The notes below the pieces were generated by a model, which made no database searches, had not been told where the DNA came from, and was given only the letters and a program-made list of their open reading frames with translations. Shown here piece by piece: positions 1-10,840 of a stretch of DNA of 64,000 nt. This DNA comes from Calliopum simillimum. Its lineage: Eukaryota > Arthropoda > Insecta > Diptera > Lauxaniidae. The stretch covers positions 4,984,001 through 5,048,000 of the forward strand of contig OX638370.1 of NCBI GenBank assembly GCA_951812925.1, read 5' to 3'. How positions within the stretch are numbered: position 1 is the first letter of the stretch; every line of letters starts with the position of its first letter. Position numbers and translations under genes: made by a program.

Positions 1-425
1 AGTTTTCTTTTACCGACTCGTGTACTAATTTTCTGTCCTGGCGCTCCGTAGTTAGACGTTTTCTGTCTGATGTCAAGTTTGTCACTAAGCCAGAAATACA
101 TTTTTTTTTTTTTTTTCAATTTTTAAAAATCCCGAAAATGAATGAACAAACATTGTCTGATAAGATCACCAGAAATCAATATCTTTTGGTTTTTGGTCAC
201 CAGGTGTTATATGACCTTAAAAATGTGCCGGCTTTTGTTCTATGTAATGTTTTATGACCCCGGTATCGTATTTATGATAAACATTTATTTTTTGTTCAAT
301 AAGTACAGATGCATTTTTATGAAGTGCCTCATATTTTTAGCCAAGGCTGTAGTTTTACTTTTATTAAATTTAGTAATTCTTGATTCGGATTCATATAAAT
401 CATACAAATCTTTTTTATCCTTCAG

Positions 426-3400
426 AGTTCGACACATCACGTATGGAAATGGGTGCTGTTGCTGATCTCTTCGATCGCAACGGTGAAGGTCTCATTGATT
501 GGCAAGAATTTATTGCTGCACTTCGCCCTGATTGGCAAGAACGTAAACCGGCAACAGATAATGATAAAATACACGATGAAGTTAAGCGTTTGGTTATGCT
601 CTGTACATGTCGTCAGAAATTCCGTGTATTCCAAGTGGGCGAAGGCAAATATAGAGTAAGTGCTATATAATTTGTAAATTCAGTTTATTTATAAGTATTA
701 AATATTCTCATTAACTTTCAGTTTGGCGAGTCACAAAAATTACGTTTGGTGCGTATTTTACGCAGCACAGTTATGGTGCGTGTCGGTGGCGGTTGGGTTG
801 CGCTCGACGAATTCTTGCTAAAGAATGATCCATGTCGCGGTAAGTTTTAAATGCTTTTGTTTTTAATTTCATTTAAGTTTTAATAAACTCTACATACTTA
901 ATGTCATTAACTTACTACATTGGAATACATACCATTTCATACACTAGTTTTGTTTAAAGTCATTAGAGGTATCATTAAATAACTCATTGAACTCATTTGC
1001 AGTATAATCTAAAATAAATATGTGTTGATAATACATAATATTTTGAAAAAAAAAAAAATTTAAAAAATGAATTGGAGTTGTTCTAACAACTTTAAATTAA
1101 ATTATGAGTAAACATTTTTAATTAAACAAACGGCAGTGGTCATTTAACAAACTTTAAATTGTTGAAAAGGATAATAAATTAATTTGAAAATAAATAATAA
1201 AACTTAAACCCATTTATCATTGACTCAACTAGCGCTTAAATTTACAATTTTAGTAAATTTTAAACAGCTTTTGGTGCATATTTTTGTATTAATGATATTA
1301 ACCATCATATTAACAAGTTCATTTAACATTCAGTAACAAAACATGTCGTTCAAATAATAAACACATTATTGCTTATTAGATTTTATAGCGAAGTACTTTG
1401 TATGTTTACATCCCACGTTGGGCGCCAGTAGTGCTCAGTTCAAACATGATTCAAGAAAACTATTCATATAACAAATATAAAAGAGCGTAAATACAAAGTA
1501 CTTTACTATAATTTGGTTTTAATAATAATTTTTCTTTAAAAACTGTAGCATGCTTAAAAACTTTACTTAGTGTCTGCAGTAAAAACTTTGAAAAAATGCT
1601 TCTGCTACGCATGAAAAATAGTTTTAAAATTTGGAATGTTTTTCGAATTTATTCTTACTTAAAGATTTTCTGTATGCATGCTGCATGTTATATATAGATA
1701 GATATTTAAGAAATCTTAAAACTTTGCCGCCTACTAGAGAAACATTTCGCACAACATTTTCGCCCATTTAATGCTTTTTTCTACCAAGTCGTAATTGCGC
1801 TCATTTGTTATTTTTGTTGCTCATTTACTAATTAAACATTTTAGTTAATAAATATTGTTTTTACTTTTATTACTAAAAGATTTGATTTTTATTTTTTCCC
1901 CCAATTTTGTTTTTTCTTCTTTTCTGTTATTCGTTTATGTTTTTCGTTTTAAATTATTGCTACCAATTTATTTGAAAAACAACTTGAAAACACTGCCAAT
2001 TGCCACATATGTAAAAAAAAATATCAATGCAAATGCAACAAATAAACAAAATACAACTTTTGCGATGTCGTATGTTTTTGTTGCCGCCAACACTTTATTT
2101 GATACTAAAACAAAAATTACGTTTAAATTGCTTTGCAAATAAACAAAAACAAAATACCATTGCCACCATCATCCCTGCCTCTTAAACAGCCAAGGGACGC
2201 ACTAACATTGAGCTACGCGAACAATTTATTTTGGCCGATGGAGTTTCACAAACCATGACACCCTTTGTGCCACGTCGCTCAACGCCAAATGCAGCGCAGA
2301 ATGGTTCGCCGTTACCACCGTATATGAGCAGCGGTCAGGGTCCAATAATGAAGGTAAATAGATACAAAAAAAAAACTTGAAAAAGCATAAAAATAATATA
2401 ACGAAAAATGCAGGATTAGCATTTTGAAGTAGCAAACTGATAAAAAGTTACTTATGACTATTTACACGTTGCAAAAGACCTACATTTTTTTTTTTTTTTT
2501 TTTTTTGTTAGCATAGGAAACTTCAAAGTCTAAAAATCCGAAGTCGGAAAAAATTATATTTATATGTATGTACCTATGTATATCCTAGAAAAATATTTTT
2601 TTTTATAATTAGAGACCGTTAGCTATACGCCAATCGTGTGCTCCATTCATTCTTTTTTCTAAATAATTTCTTCTATAGCTTTCAGATAGCTTTTAAAAGT
2701 TAACTTATCACCTTACGTTTATTTGGGTTATTTTAGTTTAAATTTGATTAACGGTTTCAAAAACATGCATTAGCTATAAAAAAATATTTCAAAGAGAAGT
2801 TGTTTGAATAAAAAGCAAACTTTTCCTAAACATTTTTATTAGGGGTCTGCACAAGACGTCTTGTTGGAGATTTGAGACATTTCGTTTCAAGTAACATTAT
2901 GTCCTGTATAAAGCAAGTCAAAATATTATCAGTGTACACTGTACAGTGAAGATTTGTTTCTTGAATTTTTTGGATCAAGTACTTTAGTTCAGTTTACTAT
3001 ATTTCAAGATGTCTCGTGCAGGTCCCTAATTTTTATATGGAGATCAAAATAAGCCTGCCTTCAAAAAAACCCTGGAATACTGATGATAACACAAACTTTT
3101 TGATAAAAATCGATTTTATTCTTTAACATAGTTCCCTTCGAGGGAGATACACTTCATCCAACGATCCTTCAAAATTTCGATATGCTGGCCATCACCTTCC
3201 CAGCCGACGTTCGCGTTTTTGGGAGCTTCGAACGACTCCCACTCGCTTCTAACCATATTGCCAACTGTTTATTGGACTCCGATGTGTAGTGGTGGATCCA
3301 TGTTTCGTCCATTGTTACGAATCGACGCAAAAACTCTTTCAGATTACGCCGAAACAGCTCCAAATTGGCCTCCGAATCACCGACACTATATTACTTTTTT

Positions 3401-6400
3401 TTACTAATTGTCAGCAAACGCAGAACCCATCGCACGCACAACTTTTTCATTTTCAAATGCTCATGCAAAATATTGAAAATACTGACGATCGACAACTTCA
3501 TTATGTCTGCTAGTTTTCTTACTTTCACTTTGCGGTGTTTCAAAACGTGGTGCATCACTGGTGCTCGTACGACCCATTTTAAATTCATCAAACTGTTGTT
3601 TTCGACGGAGCAGTTGTGCTGTGATATTTTTGGAGCCATTCCAATGTTTTCTTCTCGTTTTTTCCAATCACAAAGCAATGTTTTATCAAAATGCGAAATT
3701 CACTTTTTACGAAACACTAACATAAGCGTCACTCATACAGCGATAACTTCAAAACTACTAAACGAAATGTCATCAAAATTTGACATTCCTCTTTAAAAAG
3801 TTGCCACTTTCGAAAAATTATATCGATTTGAGAGTGGTGGTTCCATCTCACCGAAATTCCGGGACTTTTTGAACTATGTAAGTAGTTTTAACATTCTACG
3901 GGACTTAATGGTCTGATTCTGATTATTAATTATGAAAATTTTCTAATTTAATATTGTGTATGGGTTTTTTTCAAAGTGCAATAAGTCCGTAAAGCGGCAA
4001 AAGAAGTATCATAATATGAATTGGCTGATATTTTGTTAGAAATGAATTTAATTAAGATCTGTCTTCAAAGAAAGTTTACTTGATGATGTAGAATTGATGG
4101 CGTTAAGTTGAAAAAATGATATCGGTCACATAACCGATTATTATGGCACATAGTCCATATTTTTATGAATTTGTTGCACTTTCAAAAAAACACATTCATA
4201 CCAGTATATCCACAAATCTACAATGGTGACACAAATTACATGAGTACAGGTTTTAATCTCATTAAGTGTTGTTGTATAGTACCTTAATGTGGCAACGTTT
4301 GTAAATTTTTTATTTTTTTTTTGTTCCTATATCTACATGTATACCAACCCTAACAAATGAGTGGCAAAAATGCGTGCGTTTTATTTGAATGTTGATTTAA
4401 AAAAGAAAAAAAAAATAATTTTTTAGCATGTTTTTTAATTTGGTTTTTACTATTTAGTGCAAAATATATGATTTTATTAAAATTTTCTGAATTTTTTTTT
4501 TTTTTTTTATTTGACTATACATTAACTATATCACACAATCTAGTTACGGCTGGCTAAATTTAATTTGTGTACATAAGCTTGATTGTTCATATGATAAGTT
4601 CTTCTTTAATTAAATGCGCTGAAATGGCCATTTTAAAGTTATAGTTATTCAAAAATATACCCAGAGTTGAGTTTTTTAAGTGATCATTGTCTGTTTGGCA
4701 TAAAATTACAAAAAAAAAGCCAAATATTAATTTAAACCAATTTTTTTGAAAAACAACAAAAAATTCATCTAAAACTAGCCGATGAACATTTAGCCGAATT
4801 AATGCCAATCTTTGAACGTTTACGCGCCCAAGAACAAATACCTTGCGCATTTCCACTACATATGGGTGCAGGTGGCACTGTTTATGTGCGTAGCACTAAC
4901 AGCTGCCGTTCGGTACCATTAAGTCCACATGCCCCACACTCATGTCATCCAGCAACGCATTGGGTAAGTTTATGTAAAAGATTCAAATGAAAAAAGTGTT
5001 GAGAACTCTCGTCGTACGTATTGCTACCATGACAGCAACTAGCTAGTAGCAGCTATCAAAAATATGCAATATTTTTTTTGCTATATGTCTCTTATTATCA
5101 CCTTGGAAAAACTCATGCTAAATATTTTCCTTTTAAAATTTTAATATAGGTACGCGAAAGATCTATACGTTCAACACCAATGTCACGTCCTTCACGTTCT
5201 TCGTTATCGGCTTCAACGCCCGATTCGCTTAGTGATAATGAAGCCAATAACACAGCTAGTGGCGCTTCAGCTTCTGGACGTTATACACCACGTCGGGTTA
5301 CATATACAAGCACACGTGGTTCTGGTCTGACACCGGTTGGTTCACGTCCCAGTTCAAAGCCTAACTCAAGGCCTTTAAGTCGGCAAGGCTCAAAACCGCC
5401 ATCAAGACATGGTTCAACGCTGTCGCTGGACAGCACAGGTAAGAAAATGAATACTTTTTCAAACAAAATTGAACCAATTTTGGCTCGCCTACAACAGACG
5501 CAATGTATGAATATTTGCTAAGATTCTCGGAACTGCAACAACCATGAAAAATTGTTTTTGCTGTTTTATTTGGCACGTCTACAGCACACGTTATTTCAAT
5601 AATTCTCAAAATTTCAAAACCCATGAATTAAAACAATAACAACAACTGATGATCCATTACTTTGCATAAACGTTGAGTTCGATTCTTGTGTGCATACAAA
5701 AGTAATTTCATGGGTGTTGTAATTCCGAGAAATTTTGAAAATTATTGAAATATTGTGTTTGTTGCAGACGAGCCAAACACCAAACACAATTTTTCATGAG
5801 TGTCTACGCTGACTGCGCTTGGCTCAGTGATTTTGAAACGCTGACTGACACCCTTGCTTTCTGCCATTTATTAATATTTTTGTTTTCATTTTACTTCAGA
5901 TGAAACCACACCATCACGCATTCCACAACGTAAACCATCAGCTAGTAGCAGCACCATATCATCTGCAAATAAAGTCAATACGACACCAAGGCCCTCACGT
6001 CTATCGGTTACAACAACAACAAGCACAACAAAAACAACAACTCGAACAAATGGCACTGGTGGTGGTAGCGCAATAACCAGAAAAACTGCTTCTGGTTCAG
6101 CTAGTCCTGCGCCAATAAGGTAAGCGAATGCTAAATTAAACTTTTTGAAATTGAAACAAAAAATAAAAACTCAAATCATTTCAAGATAGAAAACAAAAAA
6201 TATATACATATAAAACTGTACACCATCCTCATCCAATACATCAAACCATCCCACCATAAAATGCTTCCTTCTTTCCTTTTAATTTTTATTTGTATTAAAT
6301 AAATATAATATATTATTTTAATTTACCTTTTCTTTTAATTTTCGAACGTTTGTCATATATTCACAATCTAATAACGATCCAAATTGGCACGTACTCATTG

Positions 6401-9400
6401 TTTTCAATCCAAAAAATTATATATTTATAACTTTTTTGAAAACAAAAACCAATCACAAATTTTAACCAACTGAAAAAATATAATATCAAAATCAAAACTA
6501 ACTTGCATAAATAACCAAATCTAAACAAAACAAAAAAAAGCAATGGCGGCATGAGTAGATCATCCAGTATTCCAGCACTAACCGGCTTCGGCTTCAAAAC
6601 GTATAGGTAACGTTTTTTTTTTTTTTACTTAACGTGTTTTGTTTTGTCTTATATTCATACATAAATAGATGCTTTAATAACTTAAGTCAATGCTTTTACT
6701 TTAACTTTCAATTCTCAGAGTTAAAATTAATCGACAAATAAAATTTAAATAATATTTACAATTTTTGCAATACCTTTCCTAAAACTGTTTTTAAAATTTG
6801 TTTCTAATTGTTATGACTTTTCTAGCCATAGAATAATAAAAATTGATACTGGTCCGAAAAGAAAATTATTTTTTCTCACTAAAACTAGTCCTAAATCTCT
6901 TTAATCAATTAAATATTTCGACATTTTATTATTTGTTTTAATTTTAACATGGGAATTGATACATTATAGTTTTATATGGTTGCTGCTAATTACAAGTATC
7001 TGGTATTTTTAAGCTTTGCTTTAAAAAAATTACGACAAGTCAAGAATATTTAGGAATCATTTAAAGTTCCGCATTTATTTTTTACTAGTGTCGCCGGTGT
7101 GGCCATTCACCTTAAAGTAGATGCACTTTTACCGGCTGCCGTTTTGTATTTAAGAAAGCTAGAACATTGATTATTGCCAAAATTGAATGCTAATAAAAAC
7201 TTTTTTTGGATGCAGAAGGCTTATGCCCCAGACAGAACACAGCTTAAATCTAGATGTAATAATTTTAACCTTTTTAGTGCATGATTTTAGGCTTTTTTTA
7301 AATACATATTTCATAGGCATTACTAAAAGAAAATTTCCCAATTCATGGTGCGAAAAATTCTAATTAACTTTTCTGATGCTTAACTCACTATTAATCTTGT
7401 TTTTAATGTTTTAGAATTTTTTGCCTCTGAATTGGGAAATTTTCTTTGAGTCAATATCTATGAAATATGTATTTAAGTAATGCCCAAAATCAGGCAATAA
7501 AAAGATTAGCATCTGGGGCATTAGTGTATTTCCACACCAAATTACATTGAAATTGGTGTAGTGGTTTTAAAGCCGTGGTAGTCTACTTAAAAATATTCTT
7601 TATGGGAGTTCAGTCCATTTCCATTCCGAATTATATTAAAACCGGTTTATTGACTTTTTCGTGGCAATGTATTTTCTGTTTAGGGGTATGCCACATTTAA
7701 ATTTTTCCTTAGTTTTCTTCCTCAGTGTTAAATCCATCTTTACACCAAACTTCATAAGAACCGGTGTCACAGTTCAGCTGTGGCGCAGTGTATTTTCAAA
7801 GCTTTGTTTCAAAGCGGAACTCACTGTTAAAAATGGCTACAAAGCCGATATTAAAAAATAATTAAAAAGTAGTAGACATAGCCACTCTGCAACAGCGCGA
7901 AAATTATCGAAAAATATTGAAATATTTAGAATTCCAAAAGTATCGAAAAACATAAAATATCGATAAATTTAAAAAGTATCACAAAATATTTAAAATATCG
8001 GTAAAAAAACCATAAGCATCTAAAACATTCAAAATATCGGTAAAAGTCCAAAACTATCGAAATATCTATAATATCAGTGAAAGCTCAAAAGTATCGAAAA
8101 ATATTCAAAATTTCTTTAGTATTCTTTATTTAATATTAAGTTGAATGCTAATTTACAAATCTTGGTCACACAACGCGTGTGTGTAACATATTGTGAATAT
8201 TTTTTAGAATGAATCTGAAAATGAAATGAATCTTAAAAGTCCAACAATATCGAAATACATTTGCAATATCGGTAAAAGTCCAAAAATATCGAAAAACATA
8301 ACTACGGATATAGCTGACAGAGTGCAACGAAACAGAAGTCTTCTGTAAGCAAGAGAAAACCACAACAAAAAAATAATGTTCTTTCTCCATTGCCTTATCC
8401 ACTTTCTTGGCAACACAGCATCACATTGTGGGTAATGTTGTTGTTGTATTTTTATGGAAAACTTTAATCCTGTTTTTAAATACCTTAATGTCAACTTCTG
8501 AAAACAATTTTTTTTTTTTTTTTTTTTTGTTTTGTGCATTCTACATCACAGTGCCTTTCATATAAAAAAAAGGAATCGAAAATCGGTTAAATAGTTAGCT
8601 GGTAAAAGGGCGTCAAAGAAAATCACGTATTTAAATATCTATATATAGGTTTCTCATTTAAGTTTTCATATAAATAATTTTAAATTAAATATTCTTAGTT
8701 TAATTCTTATCTAATATTTTTTTTTTTTACATTTTAAATTAATTTCATTTTATTCATTTTATTCATTTTGAGAAATTTTACTTTCTTCCTTTCCTAACGC
8801 TACCTACAAATAATAATCATTCATACAAGCACTTAAATCGTACATGAAAATAGAATACAAATCGTTTTAACTACTTAAGTAATTAATTTAACTATATTCT
8901 TTTAACTTTATACATTTATTGAAAAAAAAAAATAAAGTCGTCCATCAAGAATTCCTATAAAAATGCACTCCTTGGATAAGTCAGCTAATTCATCTCCTAC
9001 AAGTAGCTCGGCTACTACTAATAGTGTTAATTTAAGCAGCTTGGGGTAATTTAATAGTAGTACATAAAACAACTATATAAAAAACAAAAAAAGATAAAGT
9101 AAATATATTTTTTTTTTTTCTAGTGTTTTTTTCCATTTTCGTTTACTTTTTTTTGCATAAATATTTGTTTGCTTTATGTGATGTATTTATATAATTTTGC
9201 TTTGCTTTGAAAAAACCTACCCAAGTCAAAAAAGTAAGATAATTATTAATTTTAATTGGTTTTTTAAAACAGAAAATGATTTACATTATTTGCAACCCAC
9301 ATGCATAGATCAAATGACATTGTTATATGAACTTTGTCTGATGATAGTACTTGTCGGTGGGACTTAAAACGCTACGAAAACAAGTCTTCAATAAATTTTT

Positions 9401-10840
9401 TGTTTTTCTTTTACGCACTTTGCCTTGTTTTTGTAATTTTGTTGGTGTTTTACATAAACACTGAACAGTAAGTTCAAACCAACAATGTCACCTGATCCAT
9501 GCTTGTTGGTAGTAAATAATGTATGATAAAGTTTTTGTTCTCTTTAAAAATACATAACTGAAATATCGTCGGCTGAGTATTATTTTGCCGTAAACGCCAC
9601 TTCGTTCAAAAAGCAAAAGCAGATAACTTGTGCTCGTCTCTACACAAGTTATGTGCTTTTGCTTTTTCAACGAATTGTAGAGACGAGTACAGGTTATCTG
9701 CTTTTGCTTTTTCAACGAAGTGGCGTTTACGGCAAAATAATACTGAGCCGACGATATGTTGAAATTGAAAAGTTATCAGTTTTTTTAAATCGAAGTATCT
9801 CTCATTTTCTTTTCAAGTTGCAGATCTGTTAAACGTGTTAATTATAAAACGTTCTATTTACATTATATTTACATTTATATATGTATGTATATTTAATTGA
9901 TATTTGTCTTCCCTCTTTCCCAATATGTACAGATCTGTTCATATCTATCAAATTTGACCCTTTAAAACAGTATACCTTATAATCACAACTTCGTGAAACC
10001 AACTCGCTGACTTTTATTAAGTTAGCTTTTCTACTCTTTTGTTCAAGATACCTTTTGTCTACTTTTAAATAGACAATACGCAGGAAATTAAATTAAGAAT
10101 TTTTTTTTTTTTGGTCCTGGTTTTTATGCACATTCAGATTCTACGTTAAATTCTAATTTAAACATTACCCAGGACTATATATCTGCGGTTCACTTCGAGG
10201 CGGCTAAAAATTATTTGGGCGACAACATTTTTCCAACGATGTCAAGATTGCAATTCAATAAATCGTTCGGAAAACCTAACTACTTATTCAAAGCCAATCC
10301 CGCAATATAGAAAAACACTCAAAACTTCAAACAATTTTTAGCCTCGCCTTGAGATTCACCGCAGATATATGTATGAACCCGAGAAGTTTTTGACTTAGAA
10401 TTTAACAAATATATATCATTGGCATGACTATATGTTTTTTACTTGAGCTATATTGCAAAAATTAAAAGAAAAAAATGTATAAATAGCACGTTTATTAACC
10501 TGTATTATACCAGCCTATGTTGAATTTAAAAAAATCCAAGCAGTTACTTGCGTGATATTATAAAAATTTTATTTAAGTTTTGATTTTATTTATTGCATCG
10601 TGATAATTTTATGTTTAATTGTTATTGATTCTCTTATTTTTATATTGTGTTATATAAATTTGTTTTATTTCCTTGGTATTAATTTTGAAACCTTTCCTTA
10701 GGCGAAATATTAGCGGCGGTTCAACACCATCTGGCATGCAAACTCCACGCAAAAGCTCTGCGGAGCCTACAAACAGTTCAACACTACGCAAATCACGCGG
10801 CACCACGCCCATTGAAAAGCGTGAACCATTTAGACTTTAA
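426..10840 (+). CDS. shot: short stop (spectraplakin) C-terminal exons, 5'-partial
   Basis: Shot is a giant actin-microtubule crosslinker; this is its microtubule-binding end. Exons placed by GT/AG and phase: 426-655, 722-839, then either 2190-2353 or 4779-4963, then 5150-5438, 5900-6119, 6541-6606, 10702-10840 (stop TAA 10838-10840), plus a possible cassette at 8938-9045. Seen: a canonical EF-hand loop ([12 protein letters not shown]) in the first exon, then the GAS2 domain across exons 1-2 ([31 protein letters not shown]), then a Ser/Arg/Pro-rich tail ([38 protein letters not shown]) ending KREPFRL. This order and ending match Drosophila Shot as I remember it. Known of the family: the GAS2 domain and basic tail bind the microtubule lattice, and SxIP motifs recruit EB1. 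SxIP matches: SRIP in 5900-6119 and SSIP in 6541-6606. The gene begins upstream of the window; 1-425 is intron ending in an acceptor at 424-425. Confidence 0.93.
656..721 (+). other. shot: short intron within the GAS2-encoding region of shot
   Basis: 66-bp intron with donor GTAAGT at 656 and acceptor TTTCAG ending at 721. Both sides are in phase 0 and join GKYR to FGESQ inside the GAS2 domain. Confidence 0.9.
840..2189 (+). other. shot intron with a possible retroelement primer-site relic
   Basis: No coding exon seen. At 1411-1427 the + strand matches the 3' end of tRNA-Lys(CUU) including the CCA (CCCACGTTGGGCGCCA), so the minus strand carries a primer-binding-site-like sequence preceded by a ...CA end. 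Short inverted arms (AAGTACTTTGTAT near 1390 and ATACAAAGTACTT near 1492) flank it. Confidence 0.4.
2190..2353 (+). CDS. shot: shot alternative exon A (TNIELREQF exon)
   Basis: Encodes an [13 protein letters not shown]...SGQGPIMK segment directly after the GAS2 domain. It enters in phase 1 (completes the G left by the exon ending at 839) and leaves in phase 0 (AAG, donor GTAAAT at 2354). The acceptor (CTGCCTCTTAAACAG) has a good pyrimidine tract. The segment matches the common Drosophila Shot tail as I recall it, so it is probably the default choice. It shares entry and exit phases with 4779-4963, so the two can replace each other but cannot follow each other in frame. Confidence 0.85.
2840..3028. 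mobile_element. hAT-type MITE, 189 bp
   Basis: Terminal inverted repeats TAGGGGTCTGCACAAGAC / GTCTCGTGCAGGTCCCTA flanked by a perfect 8-bp duplication ATTTTTAT (2832-2839 and 3029-3036). The 8-bp target duplication and TAGGG-type ends fit the hAT superfamily. No coding capacity. It lies in a shot intron. Confidence 0.8.
3061..3874 (-). mobile_element. degenerate mariner transposase relic
   Basis: On the minus strand, broken frames give mariner-like motifs in order: [14 protein letters not shown] and [20 protein letters not shown] (about 3640-3400), then [14 protein letters not shown] and [12 protein letters not shown] (about 3320-3190), then [15 protein letters not shown] near 3160-3120. The DE of MDETW is the second catalytic acidic position of the mariner D,D34D triad. 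Several frame breaks and a missing N-terminal part make it inactive. Ends near 3063 and 3870 share an imperfect CCC-GGAAT-type inverted repeat. It sits in a shot intron, opposite to the gene. Confidence 0.8.
4779..4963 (+). CDS. shot: candidate shot alternative exon B ([14 protein letters not shown] exon)
   Basis: Open segment starting CC-GAT-GAA, encoding [18 protein letters not shown] then a Ser/His/Pro-rich stretch, ending CATTGG before a consensus donor GTAAGT at 4964. Acceptor AG at 4777-4778. It is 185 nt and enters in phase 1, exactly like exon A, and leaves in phase 0. Codon use looks coding and the donor is strong, but the acceptor is preceded by A-rich sequence with little pyrimidine. 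Inferred to be a mutually exclusive partner of exon A that changes the linker between GAS2 domain and C-terminal tail. It could instead be a decayed exon; transcript data would decide. Confidence 0.65.
5480..5803. repeat. foldback repeat in shot intron
   Basis: Imperfect inverted repeat: CATGAAAAATTG...TTTGGC-CGTCTRCA...TTTCAATAATT on the left (about 5545-5620) is mirrored by ...AATTATTGAAATA...GAGCCAAACACC...CAATTTTTCATG on the right (about 5730-5803). The left side also carries a second diverged tandem copy from about 5480. It begins some 40 bp after the splice donor at 5439. Confidence 0.6.
7223..7521. repeat. foldback repeat in shot intron
   Basis: Inverted repeat with ATGCCCCA (7223) matching TGGGGCAT (7514) at the ends and a perfect inner 20-bp match, AAAGAAAATTTCCCAATTCA near 7327 against its complement near 7428. 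No coding capacity. Confidence 0.6.
7900..8310. repeat. diverged tandem repeat of TATCGAAAAA/AATATCGGTAAAA units
   Basis: Repeated short units around AAAGTATCGAAAAAYAT and AAAATATCGGTAAAAGTCC recur irregularly about every 30-60 bp. Degenerate minisatellite inside a shot intron. Confidence 0.55.
8938..9045 (+). CDS. shot: candidate shot cassette exon with SxIP motif
   Basis: 108-nt open segment that enters and leaves in phase 2, so it can be inserted between exons 6541-6606 and 10702-10840 without changing frame. It encodes [18 protein letters not shown] followed by a Ser/Thr/Asn-rich stretch ending in SSLG. SRIP flanked by basic residues fits the EB1-binding SxIP consensus. The donor is GTAATT. 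The acceptor (AAAAATAAAG) is A-rich with no adjacent pyrimidine tract, so use may be regulated or absent. Supporting the call: exact phase symmetry, composition like the rest of the Shot tail, and absence of stops. Confidence 0.55.
9563..9757. repeat. near-perfect hairpin, ~81-nt arms
   Basis: Left arm 9563-9643 and right arm 9677-9757 are close to perfect reverse complements (ATATCGTCGGCT...GTCTCTAC / GTAGAGAC...ACGATAT) with a 33-nt loop. A CAAAAGCAGATAA/CAAAAGCACATAA unit also recurs within the arm-loop junction. It could be a MITE or a source of hairpin RNA on the shot sense strand. Confidence 0.75.
10176..10370. repeat. inverted repeat in last shot intron
   Basis: ATATATCTGCGGTTCACTTC with GAGGCGGCTAAAAATT on the left (10176-10211) is mirrored by AATTTTTAGCCTCGCCTTGA with GATTCACCGCAGATATAT on the right (10333-10370). 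Confidence 0.65.
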
